Shown here piece by piece: positions 26,423 to 34,981 of a stretch of DNA of 64,000 bases (position 1 is the first letter of the stretch; the number at the start of each line of letters is the position of its first letter). The stretch is from Acidimicrobiales bacterium (lineage in GTDB: Bacteria; Actinomycetota; Acidimicrobiia; Acidimicrobiales; Aldehydirespiratoraceae), in assembly GCA_022425325.1 (NCBI GenBank), contig JAKMFW010000082.1, positions 1 through 64,000 of the forward strand, written 5' to 3'. Position numbers and translations under genes: made by a program. Below the pieces are notes generated by a model. It made no database searches. It was not told the DNA's origin and was given only the letters and a program-made list of their open reading frames with translations.

Positions 26423-27334
26423 CTAGGGCGATTCTGGTGAGACCACCGAGCTCGCGGCGCAGTCGTCGATCGGGTGCACGATGATGATGCGGCCACTTGG
26501 CTCCGTGCCGGTGATCGCATCGAGTGCGACGAGCACGGTGACGCGTTCGGCGTCGATTTCCACGATGGTCGACTCGACGCTGACGGTTGTGTCGCCCTGG
26601 ACGTCGGTGATCAGTCGGATCGCTTCAGGACAGATTCCATCAAAGGGGTCGCTGCGGCGGGGGGTAGCGATCACGTCGGCGTAGGCCGTGTCGACGAGAT
26701 CGACGATGTCGCCGACCGTCTCGACCGGCGCCAGCTCGTCCGGCAGGACGTCGACACTCGGCCCCTCCATCGTTGCCTCATCACTGCCGCTGGACTCGGG
26801 TGCGATGTCGTCGCCGAACTCCTCGCCAGCCCAGTCGTCGGTCGCGGCGGCAGCTGACTCGGCCATGTCTGCCGCCTCCTCGGTCGCCATGTCGTCGGCG
26901 AACATCTCCAGTGCCTCGTCGGCCGCAGCGTCGCTGTCGCCGGCGCTGTCGGCGGATTCTGTGGCGACGTCGCCCTGATCGTCGTCATCGAGATCCACTC
27001 GTTGGATCGCCGTGAACGCAACGGCGAGGAGCACAACGGCTGCCGCTACGGCGACGAACCGGTTGCGTCGCTCGATCGTGCGGGCCCGGACTGCCGACAG
27101 ATCGGTGACCCCGGCTGACGTTGAGCTTGCCTCGACTGCGATGGCGCGCCGCTGGTCGAGGTCGATCATCGGAATGTCGACCGGGCCGGCGACGGCCTCG
27201 ATTGCCGACCGCATTGCGTCGGCACGTGCCAGGAGTTCTGGATCCGATTCGACGCGCGCGGCCTCCTCGGCGGTGACCTCGGCATCGAGGTACCGGCTCA
27301 CGAGTTCGTCGAGCGCGTCGGTGTTGTCGTTCAT
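26423..27334 (-). CDS. putative anti-sigma factor, single-pass membrane protein
   Basis: A 303-residue protein directly downstream of the ECF sigma gene. The N-terminal 85 residues (DELVSRYLDAEVTAEEAARV) look like an anti-sigma helical domain but lack the HxxxCxxC zinc motif. One transmembrane segment (about RFVAVAAAVVLLAVAFTAI) is followed by a strongly acidic, Ala/Asp/Glu-rich extracytoplasmic stretch and a C-terminal beta-rich part with two cysteines. The role is inferred from position (start 1-2 bp from the sigma stop) and topology. The track start at 27613 is spurious. Confidence 0.68.
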   Translation of the reverse strand: MNDNTDALDELVSRYLDAEVTAEEAARVESDPELLARADAMRSAIEAVAGPVDIPMIDLDQRRAIAVEASSTSAGVTDLSAVRARTIERRNRFVAVAAAVVLLAVAFTAIQRVDLDDDDQGDVATESADSAGDSDAAADEALEMFADDMATEEAADMAESAAAATDDWAGEEFGDDIAPESSGSDEATMEGPSVDVLPDELAPVETVGDIVDLVDTAYADVIATPRRSDPFDGICPEAIRLITDVQGDTTVSVESTIVEIDAERVTVLVALDAITGTEPSGRIIIVHPIDDCAASSVVSPESP

Positions 27335-27335
27335 G

Positions 27336-27920
27336 TCATGTCCTCTGACGTTCGTCAGGGGGGCTGTGGTTCCCGGCGATGATGTCGGCAAGCCGACCGC
27401 GCCCACGAGCGATGCGACTCCGCACTGTTCCGGGTGCGAGGTCGAGCACCTCGGCGATCTCGGCGTAGTCGAGCCCGGCGAGATCTCGGAGTACGACCGG
27501 TGCCTTGAATTCCTCGGGGAGTTGCGCAAGCGCATCGTCGATATCGATGCGGGCGGTGACGGCGTCGCCGGGATCGAGCGACGGGCGACGGCCGAGGGCC
27601 TCATCTGCGACACCCTCGTGATCAGGGAGGCCGGGTTGCGGGCGGCGACTCCGCCGACGGAGCTCGTCGAGGCAGGCGTTGGTGGCGACCCGGTACGACC
27701 AGGTCGTGAACGCCGCGCGGCCGTCGAAGCGTTCGAGTCCCTTGACGATGGCGATCAACGCCTCCTGGGTGGCGTCGAGCGCGTCGGCGTCGTTTCCTGC
27801 GAACCGGCGACAGATCGCATAGATGCGGGCCTGATGCTTCTGCAAAAGGGCATCAAGAGCGCGGCGATCGCCGCGCTGCGCGGCGGTGATCAGCCGGAGA
27901 TCGTCGGGATCGGGTGCGAT
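27336..27920 (-). CDS. ECF-type RNA polymerase sigma factor (SigM-like), ATC start proposed
   Basis: An ECF sigma factor. Region 2 reads DATQEALIAIVKGLERFDGR and AFTTWSYRVATNACLDELRR. Region 4 reads LDYAEIAEVLDLAPGTVRSR. The track starts at a TTG (27845), which cuts off a conserved N-terminal helix. The frame is open upstream to a TAG at 27930-27932 and encodes DDLRLITAAQRGDRRALDAL, typical ECF sequence, yet it contains no ATG, GTG or TTG before that TTG. An ATC at 27920 lies exactly 6 nt after TAGCGT, the spacing used by other genes here, so I propose ATC as the start (194 aa). It resembles the SigM locus next to trxB in mycobacteria. Confidence 0.8.
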   Translation of the reverse strand: MAPDPDDLRLITAAQRGDRRALDALLQKHQARIYAICRRFAGNDADALDATQEALIAIVKGLERFDGRAAFTTWSYRVATNACLDELRRRSRRPQPGLPDHEGVADEALGRRPSLDPGDAVTARIDIDDALAQLPEEFKAPVVLRDLAGLDYAEIAEVLDLAPGTVRSRIARGRGRLADIIAGNHSPPDERQRT

Positions 27921-27941
27921 GCCGCGACGCTAGCGGCGCAA

Positions 27942-28775
27942 CTATTCCGGAACGGTGAACGCGTAACCGACGACACGAGGACCACCGTGGGTGCCGACCA
28001 CCGGCCCGATGACCTCGGTGCGAGCATTGCTGACGTCGGCGACCTCGCTGATGAGCGCAACGAAGTCGTCGATATCGGGCGCTTCGCCGTGCATGATCGC
28101 CAGATTCTCGATCTCGCCGAACTCCGCAAGCTTGTCGCGTAACCAGATCATCGACTTCTTGCGGGTGCGCTGTTTGCCGGCTTCCTCCACCTCACCGGTG
28201 GAGATGTCGATGAGCGGTTTGATCGAGAGCATTGAGCCGAGCAGCGCCTGGGCGCCGCCGATGCGACCGCCCTTCTGAAGATTCTCGAGGGTGTCGAGTG
28301 CGCCGAAGACATGGGTGCGGGCCGACATCGACTCAGCGATAGCCACGACCTCGTCGGCCGACGCACCGTTTTTGGCGGCCTCGGCGGCTGCGATCACGAT
28401 CGAGCCCAGACCGACGGTGATCGATGTGGAGTCGACGATGCGAATGTCGGCATCCATCGAATCGGCAGCGGTGATCGCCGACTGCATCGTGGCCGACAGG
28501 GCGGCGCTGATGTTGATGCACACAATGGCGGTGGCACCGGCGTCGAGATGACGCTGGAACGATTCAGCGAACCGGCCGGGTGCCGGTGCGGCCGTTTCCG
28601 GAAGTGTGTCGGAGCTGGCAAGAAGCTCGTAGAACCGGTCGACCGACAACTGTTCTCGGTCGGTGTATTCGTCGTCGCCAAAGCGGATCGACAAAGGCAC
28701 CACCTCGATGTTGAGGTTGGCGACCTCATCGCCACGGAGGTCGCAGGACGAGTCGGTGACGATGCGAACGGTCAC
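27942..28775 (-). CDS. DegV family fatty-acid-binding protein
   Basis: A 277-residue protein with the DegV opening VRIVTDSSCDLRGDEV and the later HVFGALDTLENLQKGGRIGG and GSMLSIKPLIDI blocks. DegV/FakB proteins bind a fatty acid for phosphorylation by a FakA kinase in firmicutes. No kinase is nearby, so the role here is uncertain. The start overlaps the DUF6049 stop by 4 nt, implying coupling with that envelope protein. The ECF sigma frame opens about 20 bp after its stop. Confidence 0.85.
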   Translation of the reverse strand: MTVRIVTDSSCDLRGDEVANLNIEVVPLSIRFGDDEYTDREQLSVDRFYELLASSDTLPETAAPAPGRFAESFQRHLDAGATAIVCINISAALSATMQSAITAADSMDADIRIVDSTSITVGLGSIVIAAAEAAKNGASADEVVAIAESMSARTHVFGALDTLENLQKGGRIGGAQALLGSMLSIKPLIDISTGEVEEAGKQRTRKKSMIWLRDKLAEFGEIENLAIMHGEAPDIDDFVALISEVADVSNARTEVIGPVVGTHGGPRVVGYAFTVPE

Positions 28776-30748
28776 GATGTGGATTCCTCGTTGACAGAGA
28801 CGGCAGGGTTCCCGTCGTCAGCCGACGGGGTGGACGACACGGTAGCAGCGCGCCGGGATCGGCGGACACGGATGATCGTGCGGAGCCACCAGGTCAGCAG
28901 GACCGCAAGTGACACTAGTGACACCATCAAGCCGAGACCGGAGATCGCCGTCGAGCGCACGTTGACCGAACCATCAGTGAGGTCAAGGTGTCCGTCGGGC
29001 GAGGTAACGGTGATGAAAATGCGAGCGTCACCCGACGTGACGGTCTCAATCGGGATTGAGAGCTCATTCAGGCCCGGCTCGAGGGTGATCCGAAGCTCTT
29101 CGCCATCAGGGAAGCGCAACTTCTCGCTCGTCGTCTTGACGGTGACGTTCATCGCAAGGTTCGCGCCGTTGTGGATTGCGACCGGAAGAGCGGCTGTCTT
29201 CGACGCCAACGTGATTCGACCGGAGTCGATCAACTCCACCTGGGCAGTGACATCGGCAACGACATCGAAGATCACGTCGGCGAAGATCCGGCGGGAATCC
29301 GTATCAAGTTCGTCCGACATTGCCGCAGTGAGAATGTCGCGCAGCGGTGCCAGTAGCCCTTCGGCGGGGGCCAGCATGAACGCGTAGGAGTCGAGCACGG
29401 CCTCGGCCATCCGCAGCCGAAGATCGCTCGCGGCGAGTTCGGTGCTGCTTGGCGGTGTCGCCAGCAACTCAACACGGAGCACCGAGCCGGCGTCATCGCG
29501 GGCTGAGGGGCGCGCGAGGAGATCGTCAACCGAGGTCAGGCCCAGGCGGTCGGTGGTCTCGAAGAGATCGATCAGCAAGACGAGCGGTACCCGGTCGACG
29601 GTCGAGAGATCGAGCAGAATGCCGCGATCAGTGCCCACGGTCTTGGCCTCGAACAGCAACTCGGTGAAGCGGTGTTGGGCGATCAACTCGGGATCTTCAC
29701 CGATGAGGCTGGCTTCGAAGGCACGGTCGACGACGAGGACGGGCACGGTGATGCCGTTGGCGTCGAGGACCTCGATCGGACGCCGATCGGCTTGTGTCAG
29801 AGCGACGTCGTCGATTTGGCTGGGTTCAACGACGCCGCCGGTCAACCCAACCGACCGAAGGAAGGCGACGGTGTCGGCGGTTGTGTCGGCGTCGATGCGG
29901 GCGATCGGCATGGGCGCACGACCGAGCAGCTTCTCGGTCACCTCCCGGCCTTGGGCGAAGAGCCGGATGAGTCGTTCGGTTTCGCCGGTGAGCCGCCAAG
30001 CCTCTTCGTCAATCGATACCCAAGGCGAGAGTGGAATGAGATGACCGTCGAGAAGTCGGCGGATCCGGTCAAGCGCGCGTTGGCCCCCGTCCGTTGTGGG
30101 GTCAGCAAGCGCAGTGAGCGTTTCCGGAGCAAACGAGATGAGCACCGGCGCTGGCGCGTTGTTCACGGCATCAGCGACCCGATCGACCGCATCTGCAGGA
30201 TCAAGTTCGATGGAGTCGGCACGCCGAGCAAGCGGCGACTGGGCGTCGGCCACGAAGCCGAGGTCGATCCGGGCGGACAGCGCGGTGTCTTCGGCGATGA
30301 CGAAGGTGACGAGCGTGTCGAGGATGGCTTGGTCCTCGTCTGTGAGATCGATTCGAACCGGAATGGCCCCCGGCGAGCGTCGGAACATCTCGCCGACCTC
30401 GTCGTCGGGCAAGGTGATCATGAACAGATCACCCGACCCGACTGCGATCTCGCTCAGGTCTTCGATGACAAAGTTTGCGATTTCCGGGTTCTCCGTCGGC
30501 GGGTTTGTGATCGTGTCGAGAATGCGCTCGGGCTCGTTGATCGGCCGAAAAACCCGAATCTGCATGTGTCTTCCCGGCTGCAGGTTCGGCAACCGGACGG
30601 TGAGCGACACCTCGGCCTCGCTGACAAAGGTGGTCTGGGACACGAGGTCGATGCGGTCAGGTCCACGCTGGGCGCTGGCGGCTCCGCTCGTGACGCCGAA
30701 CGCAACGGCGACGACCGCCACGAGCAGGAGCGTGAAGCGACGGATCAC
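28772..30748 (-). CDS. DUF6049 family secreted, membrane-anchored protein
   Basis: A 658-residue protein. The N-terminal signal peptide RRFTLLLVAVVAVAFGVTSG ends near AASAQRG. A large extracytoplasmic region contains LTVRLPNLQPGRH and repeated beta-rich segments, then one C-terminal transmembrane helix (LGLMVSLVSLAVLLTWWL) and a short basic tail. It matches DUF6049 by architecture and by its place in the origin-proximal locus, where mycobacteria have Rv3909 next to mviN. The GTG at 30748 overlaps the GNAT stop. The function is unknown. Confidence 0.7.
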   Translation of the reverse strand: MIRRFTLLLVAVVAVAFGVTSGAASAQRGPDRIDLVSQTTFVSEAEVSLTVRLPNLQPGRHMQIRVFRPINEPERILDTITNPPTENPEIANFVIEDLSEIAVGSGDLFMITLPDDEVGEMFRRSPGAIPVRIDLTDEDQAILDTLVTFVIAEDTALSARIDLGFVADAQSPLARRADSIELDPADAVDRVADAVNNAPAPVLISFAPETLTALADPTTDGGQRALDRIRRLLDGHLIPLSPWVSIDEEAWRLTGETERLIRLFAQGREVTEKLLGRAPMPIARIDADTTADTVAFLRSVGLTGGVVEPSQIDDVALTQADRRPIEVLDANGITVPVLVVDRAFEASLIGEDPELIAQHRFTELLFEAKTVGTDRGILLDLSTVDRVPLVLLIDLFETTDRLGLTSVDDLLARPSARDDAGSVLRVELLATPPSSTELAASDLRLRMAEAVLDSYAFMLAPAEGLLAPLRDILTAAMSDELDTDSRRIFADVIFDVVADVTAQVELIDSGRITLASKTAALPVAIHNGANLAMNVTVKTTSEKLRFPDGEELRITLEPGLNELSIPIETVTSGDARIFITVTSPDGHLDLTDGSVNVRSTAISGLGLMVSLVSLAVLLTWWLRTIIRVRRSRRAATVSSTPSADDGNPAVSVNEESTS

Positions 30749-31449
30749 AGGTCTCGCCGAAGGACGATCAGTTGATGCGCAGCCGGCACAAAGCCGAGCC
30801 TCGTATAGAGCGAAAGCGCCGCGGCATTGGCCTCTTGGGTGTTGACCCAACAGGTGGTGACGTCGCGGCGGCGGAGCCAGTGGAGCGCGTCCGCAACGAG
30901 GTCAATCCCGAGTCCGAGCCCCTGCCGGTCGGGGTGCACGGCCAAGCGCTGGAGGTAGCCCTGGGTGCCGGCCCGGCCGGTGACTGCGTAACCAACGACG
31001 TCGGGGTCACGAACGACACGAAGACGGGTGACGGGCGTGGCGTTGATCGCTTCATACAGCCCGTCGCGGTCGAGTTGCCAGAACGCCTCGAAGGTCTGCC
31101 GGTCGACGTCAAGGATCGCATCAATGTCGCGGCGATGACCTCGGCGGAGCCCTCGGGCCCGGCGCGGGCGTTCGGGCAGCGGACCTCGCAGGTCATGGCT
31201 CAAGAGATGCAGGGCTTCGTGTTCGGTGAAGCCATCGGCAGCGAGCATGTCGCGCTCGGATGGGCCGACGGCGGCGGTGACGACGGAGCGGAAGCCGTCC
31301 GCTCGGAGATGCGCCCGGATGCGTTGGAGGGTCGAGGGGGTGAGCGTCGAGGCACCCGAGAGCGGCACGAGATAGGCGAGGTCGTCACTTCCTCGCCAGC
31401 TCCCGGCCCGGACTCGGGCCGAGTCGACGGTCAATGCATTCATCCCCAT
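30745..31449 (-). CDS. GNAT family N-acetyltransferase
   Basis: A 234-residue protein whose C-terminal half carries the GNAT acetyl-CoA site LQRLAVHPDRQGLGLGIDLV and the C-terminal ANAAALSLYTRLGFVPA. The N-terminal half is a less conserved, arginine-rich region. The substrate is unknown. Start is ATG 31449 or 31443. TATCGT lies 10 nt before the first. The GTGA overlap with DUF6049 suggests one transcript running through DUF6049 to degV and perhaps the sigma gene. Confidence 0.8.
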   Translation of the reverse strand: MGMNALTVDSARVRAGSWRGSDDLAYLVPLSGASTLTPSTLQRIRAHLRADGFRSVVTAAVGPSERDMLAADGFTEHEALHLLSHDLRGPLPERPRRARGLRRGHRRDIDAILDVDRQTFEAFWQLDRDGLYEAINATPVTRLRVVRDPDVVGYAVTGRAGTQGYLQRLAVHPDRQGLGLGIDLVADALHWLRRRDVTTCWVNTQEANAAALSLYTRLGFVPAAHQLIVLRRDL

Positions 31450-31497
31450 GCCGGAAGCAACGATACGCCGTCAGGTCCGAGGGGTACGCTCGGCAGG

Positions 31498-32502
31498 GTG
31501 CTGTTGCTGGTGAGTGACGAGCGGTGCCTCGAGCACACGGCAGGGACGTCTCACCCCGAACGTCCCGATCGGCTGCGTGCGGCGATGGCCGGCGTCGCCG
31601 AATCGGGGGTCGTTGATGCGGTCGCCGCCCGGCTGCCGCGCCTCGTGACCGACGACGAGATCTGTCTCGTCCACGACCGTGCGCTCCTCGATCAGGTCGT
31701 CGCCGTCGACGCCGACGGCGGGGGTCGACTCGACCCGGACACGGTGATGAGCGCCGGGAGTCTGCTCGCCGCCCGTCTGGCCGCTGGGTCGGTGCTCACG
31801 GCGGTCGAGGGTTTGCAGGAATCCGAGCAGTACCGCAGCGCGTTCTGTGTCGTTCGCCCACCGGGCCACCATGCGACCCCCACCGATTCGATGGGGTTCT
31901 GTCTTTTCAACTCGGTCGCGATCGCCGCTGCGACACTCACTGACGCTGGTGAGCGGGTGGCGATCGTCGACATCGACGCGCATCACGGCAACGGCACGCA
32001 GGACATCTTCTACAACGATCCGCGGGTGTTGTTCGCGTCGATCCACCAGTCGCCCCTCTACCCCGGCACAGGAATGCTCGACGAGCGGGGGAGTGGTGTC
32101 GCGGTCGGCACCACGATCAATGTGCCGCTCCCGCCCGGCGCGACGGGCGATATCGCCCGGGCCGCGGTCGACGACATCATCATCCCGGCCATCGAAGCCC
32201 ACAGGGCATCGTGGCTGCTCATCTCCGCCGGCTTTGACGGCCACCGGGCCGACCCGATCACCGAACTTGGCTATTCGTCGGCCGACATGGCCGACCTGGT
32301 CGGGGCACTCGCCGCCACGGTTGCGCCGGGCCGAGTCATCACCGTGCTCGAAGGTGGGTACGACCTCGACGCCGTCCGTGATTCGTCTGCGGCGGTCACG
32401 GCGCAACTCGTCGGCGAACGCATCCGGCCCGAACCGCCCACGAGCGGCGGGCCCGGCATTGAGGTTGTCCGTGCCGCCCGCGACCTGCATCGCAACCCGT
32501 GA
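31498..32502 (+). CDS. histone deacetylase-like (class II-type) amidohydrolase
   Basis: A 334-residue metal-dependent deacetylase of the HDAC/acetoin utilisation/acetylpolyamine amidohydrolase superfamily. It has RPPGHHAT, the zinc-site DIDAHHGNGTQDIF, ISAGFDGHRADP and the closing LEGGYDLDAV. Bacterial members deacetylate polyamines, small molecules or lysines, and the substrate cannot be told here. The track begins at 30772, inside the divergent GNAT gene. GTG 31498 is chosen because TACGCT lies 7 nt upstream. The cca ATG follows 10 bp after the stop. Confidence 0.88.
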   Translation: MLLLVSDERCLEHTAGTSHPERPDRLRAAMAGVAESGVVDAVAARLPRLVTDDEICLVHDRALLDQVVAVDADGGGRLDPDTVMSAGSLLAARLAAGSVLTAVEGLQESEQYRSAFCVVRPPGHHATPTDSMGFCLFNSVAIAAATLTDAGERVAIVDIDAHHGNGTQDIFYNDPRVLFASIHQSPLYPGTGMLDERGSGVAVGTTINVPLPPGATGDIARAAVDDIIIPAIEAHRASWLLISAGFDGHRADPITELGYSSADMADLVGALAATVAPGRVITVLEGGYDLDAVRDSSAAVTAQLVGERIRPEPPTSGGPGIEVVRAARDLHRNP

Positions 32503-32512
32503 GGCTGGAGCC

Positions 32513-33793
32513 ATGAATTCCGTGCCGGGGTCCGCAGTCGCCACCGCCCGAGCGGTCGTGGCACCGCTCGCCACCGCCTTCTCCGAGGCGGGGTATCGGC
32601 TCTACCTCGTCGGTGGGCTCGTCCGCGACGACCTCCTCGGCCGCGTGCGCGACGACGTCGACTACGACCTCACCACCGATGCCCGTCCCGAGACCATCAA
32701 GAGGCTCGTCGATCCGTTCGCCGATGCGGTGTGGACCGCGGGTGAGCGATTCGGCACGATCGCCTGCCGCATCGACGGGGTCGTGTACGAGATCACGACC
32801 CACCGAGCCGATGCGTACGACGAGTCGTCGCGCAAGCCGATCGTCGAGTTCGGCGACAATGTCCACGACGATCTCGCTCGGCGCGACTTCACCGTCAATG
32901 CCATTGCGATCGATCTCGCCGACGGCTCACTCGTCGACCCGTTTGGGGGCGGTGCCGATCTCGATGCCGGCCGGTTGCGTACCCCCCTCGATCCCGAGAT
33001 CTCGTTCTCCGATGATCCGTTGCGGATGCTTCGAGCGGCGCGCTTCATCGCCACCCTCGATCTCACACCTGAACCCGCACTCGTCGCGGCCGTGAGCGCC
33101 ATGCGCGAACGCATGGCGATCGTGTCGGTCGAGCGCGTGCGAGACGAACTGCAGAAGATGCTCCTGCTGCCGGATCCTCGTCCGGGCTTCGTGTTCCTGT
33201 CGTCCACCGGCCTGTTGAGCGATGTGCTTCCGGCGATCGCAGCGCAGGGATTCGACGCGGATCGCGTCGCCGCTCGAACGGTCGCCGTCGCCCCCGAACC
33301 GGTCGACCGCTGGGCGGCCCTGCTGCTCGACGCACCGACTGCCGATCGTGAGGGCGAACTCCGTCGCCTGAAGCCCAGCGGGGAACTCGCCCGGTCGGTG
33401 GCGTGGCTCACCGATGCCGCATCATGGCTCGAGGCGGGCGCGGTGCCGACGACACCGGAGGCGCTGCGGCGGGCGGCGGCAGCGGCCCCGGACGGTCTCA
33501 CCCTCGAGGCGCGTCTGTCGTTCGTGACGGCCCTGCGGGCCGGCGTCGACACGACCGATCTCGAGACGGCGATGGCCGAACTCAGCCGGTTGCGTCAGAC
33601 GGAACCCGATCTCGACAAACCGGTCGCACCGCTGTCGGGCACCGAGGTCGCTGCGGTGCTCGACATCGAGTTCGGACCAGTGATCGGGCAGGCCCACGCC
33701 GCGCTTCTCGAGCACCGGTTCGTGCACGGCCCCCTGCAGCGTGACGAGGCGATCGATGTCGTGCAGCGGTGGTGGGCCGAGACGTCGGCCTGA
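32513..33793 (+). CDS. cca: CCA tRNA nucleotidyltransferase with eroded HD domain
   Basis: A 426-residue class II nucleotidyltransferase. YRLYLVGGLVRDDLLGRVRD and the DVDYD pair form the catalytic site, and RRDFTVNAIAIDL is the conserved second block. Both tRNAs in this window lack encoded CCA, so this activity should be essential. In actinobacterial relatives an HD phosphohydrolase domain follows. Here the matching segment reads RWAALLLDAPTADRE (from residue 266), with no His-Asp pair. ATG 32513 follows GGCTGGAGCC. The track start 31847 is a shadow of the upstream gene. Confidence 0.9.
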   Translation: MNSVPGSAVATARAVVAPLATAFSEAGYRLYLVGGLVRDDLLGRVRDDVDYDLTTDARPETIKRLVDPFADAVWTAGERFGTIACRIDGVVYEITTHRADAYDESSRKPIVEFGDNVHDDLARRDFTVNAIAIDLADGSLVDPFGGGADLDAGRLRTPLDPEISFSDDPLRMLRAARFIATLDLTPEPALVAAVSAMRERMAIVSVERVRDELQKMLLLPDPRPGFVFLSSTGLLSDVLPAIAAQGFDADRVAARTVAVAPEPVDRWAALLLDAPTADREGELRRLKPSGELARSVAWLTDAASWLEAGAVPTTPEALRRAAAAAPDGLTLEARLSFVTALRAGVDTTDLETAMAELSRLRQTEPDLDKPVAPLSGTEVAAVLDIEFGPVIGQAHAALLEHRFVHGPLQRDEAIDVVQRWWAETSA

Positions 33794-34432
33794 TCAGGCG
33801 CCGAGTCGCCGGGCTCGGGCGAGCAACGTGACCGGTGTAGGGCCGCCATGGTGACGTTCGAGGAGTACGTCGACGGCGAAGTTCGTGCGGGTGAAGGCGG
33901 TGACGAGATCCTCGGCGGTGTGCACGTGGCGTTCGCCGATCGGATCGTCGGTCGTCCACGACTGCACCACACGGGTCGGATCGTCGGGATCAGCGGTCAG
34001 GAGGGCCGGGTGGGGGAGCGAGACGACGACATGTCCGCCAGCACGAACGCACCGGTGGACCTGGCGGAAGACTCGATCGAGATCCTCGACGAGGCTCAAT
34101 GCCCACACCGACACGGCGAGATCGATCTGATCGGCTCGAACGAAGGCAAGCTCGGCCGGTCCGGCCTCGTGAAATTCGATCGCAACGTCGTGTTCGGCCG
34201 CCAGGGCGCGAGCCGCGGCAACTTGCTCGGGGTCGCTGTCGGTCGCGATCACGCGGGCGCCGCGGCGAGCGAGCCCGACGGCCGTGTGGCCCGCACCGCA
34301 GCCGAGGTCGAGGACCTTGCGGCGGCGAGTGTCGCCGATCACGCGGCGGTCGATGTCGTCGACGAGTCCGGGGCCGAATTCGACATAGTCGAGTGGACGT
34401 CGGCTCGGTGTCCGCGGGTCGTAGCTCGACAT
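33794..34432 (-). CDS. class I SAM-dependent methyltransferase
   Basis: A 212-residue methyltransferase starting MSSYDPRTP. Motif I VLDLGCGAGHTAVGLARRG and the acidic ATDSDPEQV strand define SAM binding. The later PHPALLTADP region is typical of small-molecule methyltransferases, whose substrate is unknown. TACCGT lies 7 nt before the ATG. Its stop codon abuts the cca stop (TGA and TCA back to back), leaving no room between the convergent genes. DUF5318 is divergent, 58 bp away. Confidence 0.8.
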   Translation of the reverse strand: MSSYDPRTPSRRPLDYVEFGPGLVDDIDRRVIGDTRRRKVLDLGCGAGHTAVGLARRGARVIATDSDPEQVAAARALAAEHDVAIEFHEAGPAELAFVRADQIDLAVSVWALSLVEDLDRVFRQVHRCVRAGGHVVVSLPHPALLTADPDDPTRVVQSWTTDDPIGERHVHTAEDLVTAFTRTNFAVDVLLERHHGGPTPVTLLARARRLGA

Positions 34433-34490
34433 GGCCGACACGGTAGGCCGCAGCGACAGGGGGAGCGGGGGAGGGGTACCCTCGCCAGGC

Positions 34491-34883
34491 ATGACGGCGC
34501 GAACCAAGCTGGGCCTCCAGCACGTCGCCACCTCCGGCGGGATCGACTACCGGTTGGCGCGCGAGGCGACACTGGCGGCGTTCCGCGACGGTGATCTGAG
34601 CCGAGAACAGCTCTGCGATGCGCAACGCGAACTCGTCCGCAATGCGGAGTTCTGCGGCACACCCGCCAGCCGAGACTGTCCGATGTGCGAGCAGCCGACC
34701 CTCGTCGAGGTCACCTATGTCTTCGGACCTCGGTTACCCAAGCACGGACGCTGCGTCACGTCGGACCGTGAGATGGATCGGATTGCGAGCCGCAAGTCGG
34801 TCAGCACGGGCTATGTCGTCGAGGTCTGCCCGGCCTGTCGGTGGAATCACCTCACCGAGAGCCGCGCCATCGGGGGCACCTGA
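34491..34883 (+). CDS. DUF5318 family protein
   Basis: A 130-residue protein with two zinc-finger-like pairs, CPMC near the middle and CPAC near the end, and the phrase VEVTYVFGPRLPKHGRC, matching DUF5318, a small actinobacterial family of unknown function. A zinc ribbon is likely, and RNA or protein binding is speculative. ATG 34491 is preferred over the track start 34431 because TACCCT lies 8 nt upstream. A separate panB gene with its own SD follows about 98 bp downstream. Confidence 0.75.
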   Translation: MTARTKLGLQHVATSGGIDYRLAREATLAAFRDGDLSREQLCDAQRELVRNAEFCGTPASRDCPMCEQPTLVEVTYVFGPRLPKHGRCVTSDREMDRIASRKSVSTGYVVEVCPACRWNHLTESRAIGGT

Positions 34884-34981
34884 GTTCGCGCCGCAGCCCC
34901 TTGTGTCGGGGACTGCGGGGTCGGTATCGTGATGTTGTCGCCGGCAGCCGAAGGGCGCTGGACGAGTCAAAGGAGTCAGTC

